64,000 nt of DNA from Aurantiacibacter sp. MUD11 (GCF_026967575.1 NZ_CP114054.1:1674001-1738000), one strand, 5' to 3'. Positions 1 to 9,219 are shown, counted from the stretch's first letter. Program-made: numbers and translations. Notes: generated by a model from the letters alone, not told the origin.

Positions 1-76
1 GCTTGGCGGCATGACGCCACGGAGTGCGCGCAGGCTGGACTGGCCAGCCTGGGCCGCCATCGACGGGCTGAGCTGA
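1..76 (+). CDS. 3' end of a thiamine-phosphate-synthase-like protein (partial)
   Basis: Only the last 24 codons and the TGA stop at 74-76 lie in the window. They read as an open frame beginning with LGGMTPRSARRL and ending AAIDGLS. An LGGM strand followed by a short helix and a Gly/Ala-Ile-Asp turn is typical of the C-terminus of ThiE/TenI-type TIM barrels, which couple HMP-PP and thiazole phosphate in thiamine synthesis. The fragment is too short to be sure. It ends 83 bases before ftsK on the same strand. Confidence 0.4.
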   Translation, partial: LGGMTPRSARRLDWPAWAAIDGLS

Positions 77-158
77 TCCGGATCGCGCAAAACCAACATT
101 GACCCGCGAGTCCCCGTCTGCGATTCTTCGCGCGGGACGCAGTACAAGGGGACCCGAA

Positions 159-2507
159 ATGGCCACAAAGGCCACCAATCAGGGCGCAGACTGGCGCGCC
201 GCATTCCGTCGCTCGCTGGTGCGCTCCGCGCAGCTGACCGGTGCGGTGCTGCTGTTCGCCTTCACCGGCTTCCTGGCGATTGCGCTGCTCAGCTACAGCC
301 AGACGGACCCCTCGCTTTCCACCGCCGCGGGCGACGTGATCGACAACTGGATGGGCCGCCCCGGCGCCTATGCGGCGGACCTGGTACTGACCGGCTTCGG
401 CCTCGTCTCCGTGCTGTTCCTGCCGCTGACCTATGTCATCGGGCGCAAGCTGTGGCGCGATGCCGACGAGGACGAACACTGGGACGGCCCCTGGTGGCGC
501 GCCGTGGCGACGCTGCTGCTGGCCATGGCGCTGCTGGCGACGGTGCTGTCGCTGGTCACCGAACCGCGCGAATGGAGCCTGCCCGCCTCCACCGGCGGCC
601 TTGCCGGCCTGCTGGGCGAGAACGGCGTGCGTGCGCTGGCCGGCCTGCTGCCCGAAGCCGGGCAGTTCTGGGGCATCCTTGGCGCCGGCCTGCTCTTCCT
701 GGTCGGCGGCGCGGTACTCGCGGGCCGGGTGTTCGCGGTCGACTGGGCCAGCCTGCTGACCATCCCCAACTGGGCGACGTCCTTCCCGAAAATCTCCGGT
801 CCGGATAATCCGTTTAAGACCGACGAACCAAAACGGAGAAAGACACGCCGCGCCAAGGCCGCCGGCAGCGATGACGACGACGAGGACGTTCCCTCTCCCT
901 TCGCCGATCGCAAGCCACCCGAGATCATCGATCCGGCCGCACCCGCGCGCCGCGCCAAGCCTGCGCCCAAGAAGCAGCAGAAAGACCTGTTCGCCGAATA
1001 CGACCTCCCCAGCCTCGACCTGCTGGAAGAGGGCGACCCCGACCAGGCCCCGCCGCTCGACAAGCTGGCGCTGGAACGCAACGCCCGCCTGCTGGAAACC
1101 GTACTCGACGACTTCAACGTGAAGGGCGAGATTACCGCGGTGAAGACCGGTCCGGTCGTCACCATGTACGAGCTGGAGCCGGCGCCCGGCATCAAGGCCA
1201 GCCGCGTGGTCGGCCTGGCCGAGGACATCGCCCGCAACATGAGCGCGATCAGCGCCCGCGTCGCGCCGATCCCTGGCAAGACGGTGATGGGCATCGAACT
1301 GCCGAATGCCCAGCGGCAGACGGTGAACTTCCGCGAGCTGTGCGAGAGCGAGGCCTTCGTCAACGCCAAGGGCAACCTGCCGATCATCCTCGGCAAGGAC
1401 ATTTCCGGCGAACCGATCGTGGCCGACCTTGCCGCCATGCCGCACCTGCTGGTTGCGGGTACCACCGGTTCGGGCAAGTCGGTGGGGCTCAACGCCATCC
1501 TGCTCAGCTTGCTCTACCGCTTTACGCCCGCCGAGTGCCGCCTGATCCTGATCGATCCCAAGGTGCTGGAGCTGAAGAGCTACGACGACATCCCGCACCT
1601 GCTCGCCCCGGTGGTGACAGAGCCGCACAAGTCGGTGCGCAGCCTGAAATGGGCCGTGGAGGAGATGGAGAAGCGCTATCGCATGATGAGCGAGATCGGC
1701 GCGCGCAACCTGCATAGCTTCAACGAGCGCGTCACCGCCGCTGCCGCCAAGGGCAAGCCGCTGAAGCGCACGGTGCAGACCGGCTACGATCCCGACACCG
1801 GCGAGGCCATCGTGGAAGAGGCGGAGCTGGACTACGAAGTGCTGCCGCAGATCGTGCTGATCGTCGACGAACTGGCGGACCTGATGGTGGTTGTCGGCAA
1901 GGAGATCGAGGTGCTGATCCAGCGCCTGTCGCAAAAGTCGCGTGCCGCCGGCATCCACCTGATCATGGCGACGCAGCGGCCCTCGGTCGACGTCATCACC
2001 GGCGTCATCAAGGCCAACCTGCCCACCCGCATCAGCTTCAACGTTACCAGCCGCATCGACAGCCGCACCATCCTGGGCGAACAGGGTGCCGAACAGCTGC
2101 TGGGCAAGGGCGACATGCTGTACAAGCCCAACACCGGCCCGCTGAAGCGTGTCCACGGCCCCTTCGTCAGCGACGAGGAGGTGGAGAAGGTGGCCGAACA
2201 CTGGCGCGGCCAGGGTGAGCCCGCCTACATCGATTCCGTCACCGAGGAGCCGGAGGACGGCGGCTTCAACTTCGAGGACGAGTTCACCGCCTCCGACAAT
2301 CCCGACGAGCGCAAGTACCGCCAGGCCTGCCAGATCGTGATCGAGAACCAGAAGGCCTCTGGTTCATGGCTGCAACGCCAGATGGGCGTGGGCTACAACA
2401 CCGCCGCCAAGTGGATCGAGCGCATGGAAGAGGAGGGGCTGGTCGGCCCTGCCAACCATGTCGGCCGCCGGGAAATCTATCGCGACAGGGACGGCAATCC
2501 GCTCTAG
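159..2507 (+). CDS. ftsK: DNA translocase FtsK
   Basis: Septum-anchored, ATP-driven DNA pump that clears the chromosome terminus and activates XerCD at dif. The 782-residue product has four N-terminal membrane helices (about residues 25-220), a charged Pro/Ala linker, and a RecA-like motor. The motor has Walker A GTTGSGKS near residue 433 and Walker B LIVDEL near 566. The last 80 residues form the winged-helix gamma domain that reads KOPS (QMGVGYNTAAKWIERMEEEG region). I chose ATG 159, not the in-frame ATG 99, because AAGGGG at 147-152 is well placed as a ribosome binding site. The linker is short compared with E. coli FtsK, as usual in alphaproteobacteria. Confidence 0.96.
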   Translation: MATKATNQGADWRAAFRRSLVRSAQLTGAVLLFAFTGFLAIALLSYSQTDPSLSTAAGDVIDNWMGRPGAYAADLVLTGFGLVSVLFLPLTYVIGRKLWRDADEDEHWDGPWWRAVATLLLAMALLATVLSLVTEPREWSLPASTGGLAGLLGENGVRALAGLLPEAGQFWGILGAGLLFLVGGAVLAGRVFAVDWASLLTIPNWATSFPKISGPDNPFKTDEPKRRKTRRAKAAGSDDDDEDVPSPFADRKPPEIIDPAAPARRAKPAPKKQQKDLFAEYDLPSLDLLEEGDPDQAPPLDKLALERNARLLETVLDDFNVKGEITAVKTGPVVTMYELEPAPGIKASRVVGLAEDIARNMSAISARVAPIPGKTVMGIELPNAQRQTVNFRELCESEAFVNAKGNLPIILGKDISGEPIVADLAAMPHLLVAGTTGSGKSVGLNAILLSLLYRFTPAECRLILIDPKVLELKSYDDIPHLLAPVVTEPHKSVRSLKWAVEEMEKRYRMMSEIGARNLHSFNERVTAAAAKGKPLKRTVQTGYDPDTGEAIVEEAELDYEVLPQIVLIVDELADLMVVVGKEIEVLIQRLSQKSRAAGIHLIMATQRPSVDVITGVIKANLPTRISFNVTSRIDSRTILGEQGAEQLLGKGDMLYKPNTGPLKRVHGPFVSDEEVEKVAEHWRGQGEPAYIDSVTEEPEDGGFNFEDEFTASDNPDERKYRQACQIVIENQKASGSWLQRQMGVGYNTAAKWIERMEEEGLVGPANHVGRREIYRDRDGNPL

Positions 2508-2516
2508 ACGGGCAGC

Positions 2517-3011
2517 ATGGCAACAAGGCCCGACGACACCAAACCGAAGAAGACCAAGCGTTCACCCAGCCTTGTCGTAGGCTGGCGCGAGCTGGTGGAG
2601 CTGCCCGAACTGGGGCTGCATGGCGTGCCCGCCAAGATTGATACTGGCGCGCGCACGTCCTCGCTGCACGCCGAAATTCTCGAGAAGTTCGAGCGTGACG
2701 GCCAGAGCTACGTGCGCTTCGCGGTCGATTTCGAACAGCAACACGTGCGCCAGATCTGCGAGGCCGTGCATGTCGACTGGCGCGGCATCACCAGTTCCAA
2801 CGGCAAGACGCAGCGGCGGATGATCATCAAGACCCCGCTCACCATCGGTTCGCTGACCTTCCGCGCGGAAATCAGCCTGGCGGACCGGTCGGACATGAAA
2901 TTTCCGATGCTAATCGGACGGTCTTCGCTTAGGCGGCGCTTTCTGGTCGATTCGGGCCATTCCTGGCTCCAGACTCCCGGAAAAGCGCCCGTCGCGGGCC
3001 ACAAACCCTAA
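2517..3011 (+). CDS. rimB: RimB-type retropepsin-like protease
   Basis: A 164-residue protein of the 'ATP-dependent zinc protease' family, now regarded as retropepsin-like aspartic proteases. The catalytic motif IDTGAR with Asp42 is visible after a short basic N-terminus. A second conserved block, MLIGRSSLRRRFLVDSGHSW, lies near the C-terminus. No signal peptide is evident, so it is probably cytoplasmic. It starts 9 bases after ftsK and ends 9 bases before rimK. Family members next to rimK (RimB in Pseudomonas) modulate RimK activity or its glutamylated product; that role is inferred here from adjacency. Confidence 0.8.
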   Translation: MATRPDDTKPKKTKRSPSLVVGWRELVELPELGLHGVPAKIDTGARTSSLHAEILEKFERDGQSYVRFAVDFEQQHVRQICEAVHVDWRGITSSNGKTQRRMIIKTPLTIGSLTFRAEISLADRSDMKFPMLIGRSSLRRRFLVDSGHSWLQTPGKAPVAGHKP

Positions 3012-3020
3012 GGACCCCCC

Positions 3021-3926
3021 ATGAAAATCGCCATGCTGGCCCGCAACCCGAGGCTCTACTCGCACAAGCGAATGGTGCAGGCTGCCGAAGAGCGCGGCCA
3101 TACCCTCGATATCCTCAACACTACGCGCTGCACCGTGAACATCGCCAGCCACCGCCCGACGGTGAGCTACAACGGCGAGACGGTGAGCGGCTACGATGCC
3201 GTCATCCCGCGTATCGGTGCATCCATCACCAATTACGGCCTGGCCGTGCTGCGCCAGTTCGAGATGGGCGGCGTCTGGCCGCTGAACGAAAGCGTCGCCA
3301 TCGGTCGCAGCCGCGACAAGTTGCGGTCGATGCAGATCCTCGCCAAGCATGGCCTGGGCCTGCCGCTGACCGCCTATGCCAACGACCCCAAGGCGGCAGA
3401 GGAGATCATCAAGGCGGTCAACGGTCCGCCGGTGGTGATCAAGCTGCTGGAAGGCACGCAAGGCATCGGCGTGGTGCTGGCAGAGACGATGAGCAGCGCC
3501 AAGTCGGTGATCGAGGCCTTTCGCGGCGCCAACGTGAACATCCTCGTGCAGGAATTCATCAAGGAAGCGGGCGGCACCGACATTCGCGCGCTGGTGGTGG
3601 GCGGCAAGGTGGTCGCGGCGATGAAGCGCACCGGCGCGGCGGACGATTTCCGCTCCAACCTGCACCGCGGCGGCAGCGCCAAGCTGATCAAGATCACCCC
3701 GGAGGAACGCTCCACCGCCGTGCGCGCGGCGCGGCACATGGGCCTGAACGTCTGCGGCGTGGACATGCTGCGATCGAACCACGGCCCGGTGATCATGGAG
3801 GTCAACTCCTCGCCCGGACTGGAAGGCATCGAAAAGGCCACGGGCAAGGACGTGGCCGGCATCATCATCGATTTCGTCGTGGCCAATGCCAAGAAAGGCA
3901 AGACCAAGACGAAAGGAAAAGGTTAG
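3021..3926 (+). CDS. rimK: RimK, ribosomal protein S6--L-glutamate ligase
   Basis: ATP-grasp amidoligase that adds glutamates to the C-terminus of ribosomal protein S6. The 301 residues follow E. coli RimK closely: an N-terminal preATP-grasp fold, then the glycine-rich [12 protein letters not shown] loop, the [12 protein letters not shown] block and the metal/ATP block [14 protein letters not shown] (here [14 protein letters not shown]). The C-terminus is a Lys-rich tail ([11 protein letters not shown]), longer and more basic than usual. The start is supported by AAGGA about 8 bases upstream (3010-3015 region). It forms a two-gene unit with the retropepsin upstream. Confidence 0.93.
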   Translation: MKIAMLARNPRLYSHKRMVQAAEERGHTLDILNTTRCTVNIASHRPTVSYNGETVSGYDAVIPRIGASITNYGLAVLRQFEMGGVWPLNESVAIGRSRDKLRSMQILAKHGLGLPLTAYANDPKAAEEIIKAVNGPPVVIKLLEGTQGIGVVLAETMSSAKSVIEAFRGANVNILVQEFIKEAGGTDIRALVVGGKVVAAMKRTGAADDFRSNLHRGGSAKLIKITPEERSTAVRAARHMGLNVCGVDMLRSNHGPVIMEVNSSPGLEGIEKATGKDVAGIIIDFVVANAKKGKTKTKGKG

Positions 3927-4044
3927 CTGTTTTCACCAAACTAACCGTATTGGTTGTCCAGCTACGGGTTTCTCCGAAACTGCGAGAGGTCTTTCCGTTT
4001 AGGGTTAGCAATATCTAAACCTTCACCCGCGTATTTCCCCCGTC

Positions 4045-4998
4045 ATGCCAGGGGGACCATCTTTCAACGCCGCGCGGCGTGCGCTCGTTAACGTTTTGGC
4101 CGTTTTGGCCACGGCGTTGCTGGCCGTGCCTGCTGCGGCGGAAGAACACGAGAACAGCTGGAAAGTGGACCTGATGGCTCGTGTCGAGCTGGGGATCGTC
4201 AGTTCCGAAAGCAGCGACCAGGACGACGAGCTGATCGTCAACGGTGACGGTGGCTATCTGCGCGGTCAGCTCAGCGTCTCGCTGGAGGACGACAATACCG
4301 AATTCCGGCTGGAGGCCGACCGCATCCAGGTGGAGCGTTTCGGCTCTGCCACCGGTCGTCCACGGTACGACCGCGACCGGTTCACCCTCTCGGTAACGCA
4401 AGGACTGGGCGAGGACTGGGAAGTACAGCTGCGCGGCCGCATCTACGACGACCTGGTGACCGTGGAAAGCAGCGACACCGACGAGGTTTCCGCCGCCATC
4501 CGCATCGAATACGAACCCGTGCTCGACCACCGTGTCCGGGCAACGGTAACCTGGCGCGAACGCGAATATGCCGACACTGCCGGCCCTGGCGGTACCGCCT
4601 CGCAGGGTGATGGCATCCGCGTCGATCTCGACTACCGCTATCGTTTCGGTCGGTATCACTACCTCGGGCTGGACCTGCGGGCGGAAGAGATCGATTCCGC
4701 CAACCCGGTGCGCAATTACACACGTGAATCCGCAGCCCTGTCGTACACTCACCCGCTGACCCGCGACCTGCGCATCCGCCCGGCGATGGAATGGCGTCAC
4801 ACTGTCTTCGACGGGCGCATCGCCCCTGACGGCCAGCCGCGCGAGGACGACCAGTACGTGCCGGAGATCGAGCTGCTGTGGTGGCCGGGCAACTGGCGCA
4901 TCGAGGCCGAGGCCAAGTACATCTTCAGCGATTCCAACGATCCCGTGCGCGATCGCGAGGGCTATCGGGTCAGCCTGTCCGTCGGATATGTTTTCTAA
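4045..4998 (+). CDS. Predicted outer-membrane beta-barrel protein
   Basis: Unrecognised 317-residue protein. Residues 1-32 form a signal peptide ending VPAAA before EEHENSW. The mature part alternates charged and hydrophobic residues in repeated beta strands (many short runs such as GYLRGQLSVSL and YRYRFGRYHYLGLDLR) and ends in VGYVF. A terminal Phe after alternating hydrophobics is the classic BAM insertion signal. Its last 11 bases overlap the ATG of the 7TM gene at 4988, so the two are probably translationally coupled. No Shine-Dalgarno is obvious before the ATG. The specific function is unknown; conservation next to ATP-grasp/7TM genes would suggest an envelope role. Confidence 0.7.
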   Translation: MPGGPSFNAARRALVNVLAVLATALLAVPAAAEEHENSWKVDLMARVELGIVSSESSDQDDELIVNGDGGYLRGQLSVSLEDDNTEFRLEADRIQVERFGSATGRPRYDRDRFTLSVTQGLGEDWEVQLRGRIYDDLVTVESSDTDEVSAAIRIEYEPVLDHRVRATVTWREREYADTAGPGGTASQGDGIRVDLDYRYRFGRYHYLGLDLRAEEIDSANPVRNYTRESAALSYTHPLTRDLRIRPAMEWRHTVFDGRIAPDGQPREDDQYVPEIELLWWPGNWRIEAEAKYIFSDSNDPVRDREGYRVSLSVGYVF

Positions 4999-6568
4999 AC
5001 GGGTCGCCTTCATCCGGGTCGCCATCGAGCGCGCCACGCCGCAGGTCAGGCGACCGGCCCTGTTGGGCATGGCCGTACTCGGCATCCTCGCGGTGCTGGT
5101 GATCTTCGGCCTCAGCAACACCCGCAACCCGTTCTCCATGCCGTCCCAACTGGGCGGCATCGCCGTTTCGCAGGCCGTCTGGGGCCTGAAGCCGTCCAAC
5201 CTGCTGATGGTGCTGCCCATCGGCGCCTTCCTGGTGGTGCTGGCGCGAAGCTTCATCGGCATGAAGGCATTCGGCCTGTTCACGCCGATGCTGATCGCGC
5301 TCGCCTTCCTGCAGATCGGCCCGATCTTCGGCCCGATCGTGATGATCTGCGCCATCGGCTCGGGCATGGTCGTCGCGCCGTCGCTGCTGAAGCTGCGGAT
5401 GACCCGCGTCGGCTTCCTCGGCGTGCTGATCTCGCTGGTGGTGTTCATACTCGCCGCGCTGCAGGGCATTCTCGACACCGAACTGCAGGTCGACGCCTTC
5501 CCCGTCGTGGTGACCGCGCTGTGCGTGGAGCGCTGGTGGCGGCAATGGGAAAAGGACGGCTACTTCGAAGCCGCGCACATCGCCTTCAACACGCTGGCGC
5601 TGGCGCTGGTAATCCAGTTCGTGATGGTCAGCCAGGTGGCGCTGATGCTGATCGAGGTTTCGCCGCTGCTGCTGCCCGGCTTCGCCGCCATCGCCATCAC
5701 CATCCTTGGCCGGTACCGCGGCCTGCGGATGACCGAGATCGGTCGCTTCATGCCGATCTGGTACGAAGGCTGGCGCCGCAAGATGGGCTGGGACGAGGTG
5801 ATTCCGGACGACGCCATCGACGAGGTGCTGGCCGCACGTGCCGCCATCGACCAGGACGAAGAGGACCGCGTGCCGGAAGACGTCAAGCTGACGGTCTTCC
5901 CCAAGCACCCGCCTGCGGCCGGCCGGCAGCTGGTGGTCACCGCACTGGCCCAGCAACAGTCGCAAGCGCAGGCGGCGAAACAGAATTTCGGACCGGCCCA
6001 GGCTGAAGAACCCGCCGCCCCTGCTGCGGAGCCGGAGCCGATCGCCGCGCAGGAAACCCCTGCGTCGGAATCGCCCGCGCTGGAGGACACGCCAGTCTTT
6101 GCCCGCTCCATCGAGCCACTGGTCAAGCCTGACGCGCTGTCGGACCTTTTCGCAGCCAAACCCGAAGAGCCGGCCAAGTCGCCCGCCGAACCCCTGTCGT
6201 CCTTCGATTGGGACCGCATCCGCGCCGAACTGAACGAGACGTTCAAAGGACCTGCCCATGCTGAACCCGCTTTCGCTGCTCAAGCGCCGTACGAGCCCGC
6301 CGCCGAGCGTGGCTCCGGAAGCCACTCGGCCTTCTTCGGCCGACGTGCGAGCCTCTCGCCGCTCGTCGACCCTGCCCTCCTCGGCTTCCTGCGTCCCAAT
6401 CGACGACATTCTCGGGATCAACGAGAGGAACGCGATCATCGCGAAGTACAATCCGCGGCAGGCGATCGAGCGGGCACGCGACAAGGTGGCGGCCAAGGTG
6501 GCGCTGGTGGAAGGCGGGGTGGCAACAACCGGCACAATCGCCGTCATCTCCGGCTATGGTCAGCTTAG
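4988..6568 (+). CDS. 7TM (transglutaminase-associated type) membrane protein
   Basis: Inner-membrane protein resembling the 7TM module normally fused to an inactive transglutaminase. One helix near residues 25-45 is followed directly by about seven more (roughly 70-245). The soluble transglutaminase-like domain expected between the first helix and the 7TM block is missing. Residues about 290-400 are a Pro/Ala/Glu-rich cytoplasmic tail. The frame stays open to 6568, 311 bases into the next gene, and its last 100 residues read as Arg/Gly-rich sequence unlikely to be a folded domain. The functional end may lie near 6258; a TGA in the third frame sits at 6262-6264. The family is usually encoded beside a glutamate-ligase-like ATP-grasp, as here. 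Confidence 0.68.
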   Translation: MFSKRVAFIRVAIERATPQVRRPALLGMAVLGILAVLVIFGLSNTRNPFSMPSQLGGIAVSQAVWGLKPSNLLMVLPIGAFLVVLARSFIGMKAFGLFTPMLIALAFLQIGPIFGPIVMICAIGSGMVVAPSLLKLRMTRVGFLGVLISLVVFILAALQGILDTELQVDAFPVVVTALCVERWWRQWEKDGYFEAAHIAFNTLALALVIQFVMVSQVALMLIEVSPLLLPGFAAIAITILGRYRGLRMTEIGRFMPIWYEGWRRKMGWDEVIPDDAIDEVLAARAAIDQDEEDRVPEDVKLTVFPKHPPAAGRQLVVTALAQQQSQAQAAKQNFGPAQAEEPAAPAAEPEPIAAQETPASESPALEDTPVFARSIEPLVKPDALSDLFAAKPEEPAKSPAEPLSSFDWDRIRAELNETFKGPAHAEPAFAAQAPYEPAAERGSGSHSAFFGRRASLSPLVDPALLGFLRPNRRHSRDQREERDHREVQSAAGDRAGTRQGGGQGGAGGRRGGNNRHNRRHLRLWSA

Positions 6569-7256
6569 CAGCTTCCGGCCCGAAGCGATCCTGCCCGACA
6601 GCTGGGCAATCAAGCCGGCACGCGGCTCGCAGGGTGACGGCATCCTGCTGGCCGTGTCGCGCAAGGGCGATCACTGGGCCAAGGGCTCGGGCAAGATCAT
6701 CACCCGCGACGAGGTGCAGAACCATGTCCGCCGCATCGTCGACGGGCAGTTTTCCGGCGATGCCGCGTCGGACGACGCCGCACTGATCGAACCGCTGATC
6801 CGTGCCGACCCGACATTCGCCTCGCTGGTGGACGACGGCCTGCCCGACATCCGCGTGATCTGCCGCGGCACCAGCCCGCTGATGGCCATGGCCCGCTTCC
6901 CCACCAACGAGTCGGATGGCAAGGCCAACCTGCACCAGGGCGGCATCGGCGCGGGCGTGGACCTGGCCAGCGGCGTGATCTTCCGCGCCAAGCAGGGCAA
7001 GAAGGTCATCACCCACCATCCCGACACCGGGCGGCGCCTGATCGGCTTCCGCATCCCGCACTGGAAGAAGGTGATGGAGATCGCCTCGCTCAGCGGCCCG
7101 GCAGTGGGCCTGGGCTATTGCGGCGTCGATATCGTCCACGACATCAACGAAGGCCCGATGGTGATCGAGGTGAACGCCCACCCCGGCATCGAAATCCAGA
7201 ACACCACCATGCAGGGCCTGCGCGGCAAGATGATCGAAGCGGGCGAAGTGTTCTGA
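6258..7256 (+). CDS. Alpha-L-glutamate ligase-like ATP-grasp protein
   Basis: A 332-residue ATP-grasp enzyme of the 'sugar-transfer associated' type, predicted to ligate an amino acid or amine to a carboxylate. After a family-like start (MLNPLSLLKRR) there is a Ser/Pro/Arg-rich insert of about 35 residues. The conserved core follows: ILGINERNA, the KPARGSQGDGILLA nucleotide loop, the DIRVICRG strand, and VIEVNAHPGIEIQN for metal binding. AAAGGA at 6245-6250 supports ATG 6258. It overlaps the upstream 7TM frame by 311 bases in another phase. Partnership with a 7TM protein and a retropepsin is an established genomic association; the substrate is not known. Confidence 0.82.
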   Translation: MLNPLSLLKRRTSPPPSVAPEATRPSSADVRASRRSSTLPSSASCVPIDDILGINERNAIIAKYNPRQAIERARDKVAAKVALVEGGVATTGTIAVISGYGQLSSFRPEAILPDSWAIKPARGSQGDGILLAVSRKGDHWAKGSGKIITRDEVQNHVRRIVDGQFSGDAASDDAALIEPLIRADPTFASLVDDGLPDIRVICRGTSPLMAMARFPTNESDGKANLHQGGIGAGVDLASGVIFRAKQGKKVITHHPDTGRRLIGFRIPHWKKVMEIASLSGPAVGLGYCGVDIVHDINEGPMVIEVNAHPGIEIQNTTMQGLRGKMIEAGEVF

Positions 7257-7373
7257 AATCCCTGCCGCCGCATCAGCCTCGTCGCGAAGGGCAGCAGGTC
7301 GCCTGACCCGGCTTTTCGTTGACTGCATCGGGCAGCGTGGCATCCTCTCCGCGAGAGGGAGGAACGAGCACAC

Positions 7374-7988
7374 ATGCCCAGCAAGTACGAAGCCGAAGTC
7401 TACGCCTGCATGGATCCGTCGATCGCGCTGCACGACAGTCTCGACAATCCGCTGCACCGTGCGATCCTGAAGAACTATTGCCGCCACGTGCACCTGGAAG
7501 GCGCGGCCATGTTCGACGAGATCACCGCGCCCGACATGATGGCCGACGACCCGGTCTACCATATCACCTGGGGCGAGAACCCGTTCCAGGTGAGCGGCCG
7601 CAAGGGCGTGCACGATTTCTACTCCGGCATCGGCGAGATCGTGCTGTGGAATTCGGGCGACAAGATCGCCGTCGCCGACTGGGGCATCGCCGACGAGATG
7701 TGGTTCCACCAGATGTCGACCGGGGCGGAGCTGAAGAAGCTGGGTCACAAGGTCGACAAGGACGACGGCCTCTACCTCGTCCACTCGCGCCAGGCCTTCA
7801 TCTGGCCCTACGACGAGAACGCCCTGCTGAAGGGCGAACACCTCTACGAGGACAAGTCGACGCTGCGGATCGAGGAAATCGACCCCGCCGACTACATGAC
7901 GCCGGAACGCGTACGCGAAATCCATCGCGAGTGCCTGGCCGACCTGGAAGAGCGCTGGGGCGAGAAGTACTGGGTCTACAGGCCCTAG
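7374..7988 (+). CDS. NTF2/SnoaL-like domain protein of unknown function
   Basis: A 204-residue soluble protein with no signal peptide. The helix-rich start (HRAILKNYCRHVHLEG), the DDPVYHITWGENPF and GRKGVHDFYSGI segments, and the following beta strands resemble the cone-shaped NTF2/SnoaL fold used by small dehydratases, isomerases and ligand-binding proteins. A purine-rich GAGGGAGGAACG stretch precedes ATG 7374. It is convergent with the broken AraC gene, 20 bases apart. No substrate can be named from sequence; assignment to the fold is by eye and moderate. Confidence 0.5.
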   Translation: MPSKYEAEVYACMDPSIALHDSLDNPLHRAILKNYCRHVHLEGAAMFDEITAPDMMADDPVYHITWGENPFQVSGRKGVHDFYSGIGEIVLWNSGDKIAVADWGIADEMWFHQMSTGAELKKLGHKVDKDDGLYLVHSRQAFIWPYDENALLKGEHLYEDKSTLRIEEIDPADYMTPERVREIHRECLADLEERWGEKYWVYRP

Positions 7989-8008
7989 GCAGCCAGAACC
8001 CTGCGGAC

Positions 8009-9065
8009 CTAGGGAACGTCGAGAGCCTTGCGGAACTGGCCGGGCGTCTGTCCGAAACGCCGCTTGAAGCTGCGTGCAAAGGCCGAGGAATCGGAGAAAC
8101 CGAGGCGCGATGCGACTTCCTCCAGCGTCAACGACGGGTCGGCCAGCAACTGCTCCAGCCGCGGCTGCAAGCGGGCCTCGCGATAACGCGCGAAAGTCCA
8201 GCCGTTGGCCTGCAGGCGGCGGATCAGTGTGCGCTGAGAAATGCCGAGGTGTTCGGCAACCTCGCCCAGTCGCGGCGGCCGTGCCCGCGCGGCAAGCAGG
8301 TGCTCGAAAGCCAGGGCGAAGTCGCCCAGCGGATCGCTCGCCTGCTGCCCCCGCTGCTCCGCCGCACACATCTCGCTCGCGGTTTGCCACACCTGGTGGT
8401 CGAAGGCGATGTTGGGCTGGTGGGCCAAAGCGCGCGGGACGAGGATGGCGGTGTAGGGTGCATCGAACACCACCTCGCCCTCCAGCACCTCGCACAGCCG
8501 GTCGGCGTGGGCCGGGGCAGAATATCCGAACTGCACCCGCGTTTCCGGGGTCGGGCGGCCAAGATACCGGCTGACCAGCAGCGAAAAGGCCATCGCCGGC
8601 ACTTCAGTGATCGGGCTGCGCGCGGCCCCCCAAGTGCGTGCCGGGGCTGATCATGAGCTCGTACCAGTCGTCTCGCTCGCGGGCCTCGAACCGCACCCAG
8701 CCCGGGCGCTCCGAGGCATAATCGGCGATCACGGCGTAGGCCTCGGCAATCGTCGGCGCATAGCGCATCGCGGTTTCCAGCGCACCGTAGTAGAGGGGCA
8801 CCCCCGCCTTGCAGAATTCGATGTGGTAGGCCGGATCGGGACCGTAAAGCACGAGGTTGCCCGTCATCACCAGATGATCGCGGACAGTGATCCGCTGGGG
8901 CCATTCGCCCTCGCCGACCAGCAAGGTGCCGGCGGTCATCCACTCAGGCTGCCCCAGTTCGTCGAAGATCTGTCGCAGGAAAGCTGAAGGCGTGGTCCGC
9001 AGCTCGACGTCGCCGCCGTTCGCGACCGATTCGTTACCTGCAAATGAATGGTCCAGCCTGCTCAT
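8009..9065 (-). pseudogene. AraC-family regulator split by a frameshift in a G6 run
   Basis: Two minus-strand frames join into one AraC-type regulator. The N-terminal part (9065 down to the TGA at 8604-8606) is an arabinose-binding-like sensor domain. The C-terminal part (ending at 8009) is the double helix-turn-helix, with LGEVAEHLGISQRTLIRRLQ and LEEVASRLGFSDSSAFARSFKRRFGQTP. The break falls in six Gs (plus-strand C run 8626-8631). Removing one G gives an uninterrupted HLGAARSPITEVPAMAF join and a normal 351-residue protein. It may be a true recent pseudogene, a phase-variable tract, or a sequencing error. I prefer start 9065 (GGTGAG upstream) over 9122. Confidence 0.8.
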
Positions 9066-9219
9066 ACGCTCACCGCGCGCCGATCTCCTCTTCGTGTCAC
9101 CTAATACTGATCTTGCTGTCACTGGATACCATTGACGGTCAAGCCACTACCGCGATCTGTTGGCCGTCGCGAGCTGGGCTTTCAACCTAGTTCGCCTTGT
9201 TCCGAGAGAGGATAGATCA

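Noticed and set aside
6243..8495. 750-codon minus-strand frame across the ATP-grasp and NTF2-like genes
   Set aside because: Composition is that of an antisense shadow; it spans three real coding regions and has no motifs.
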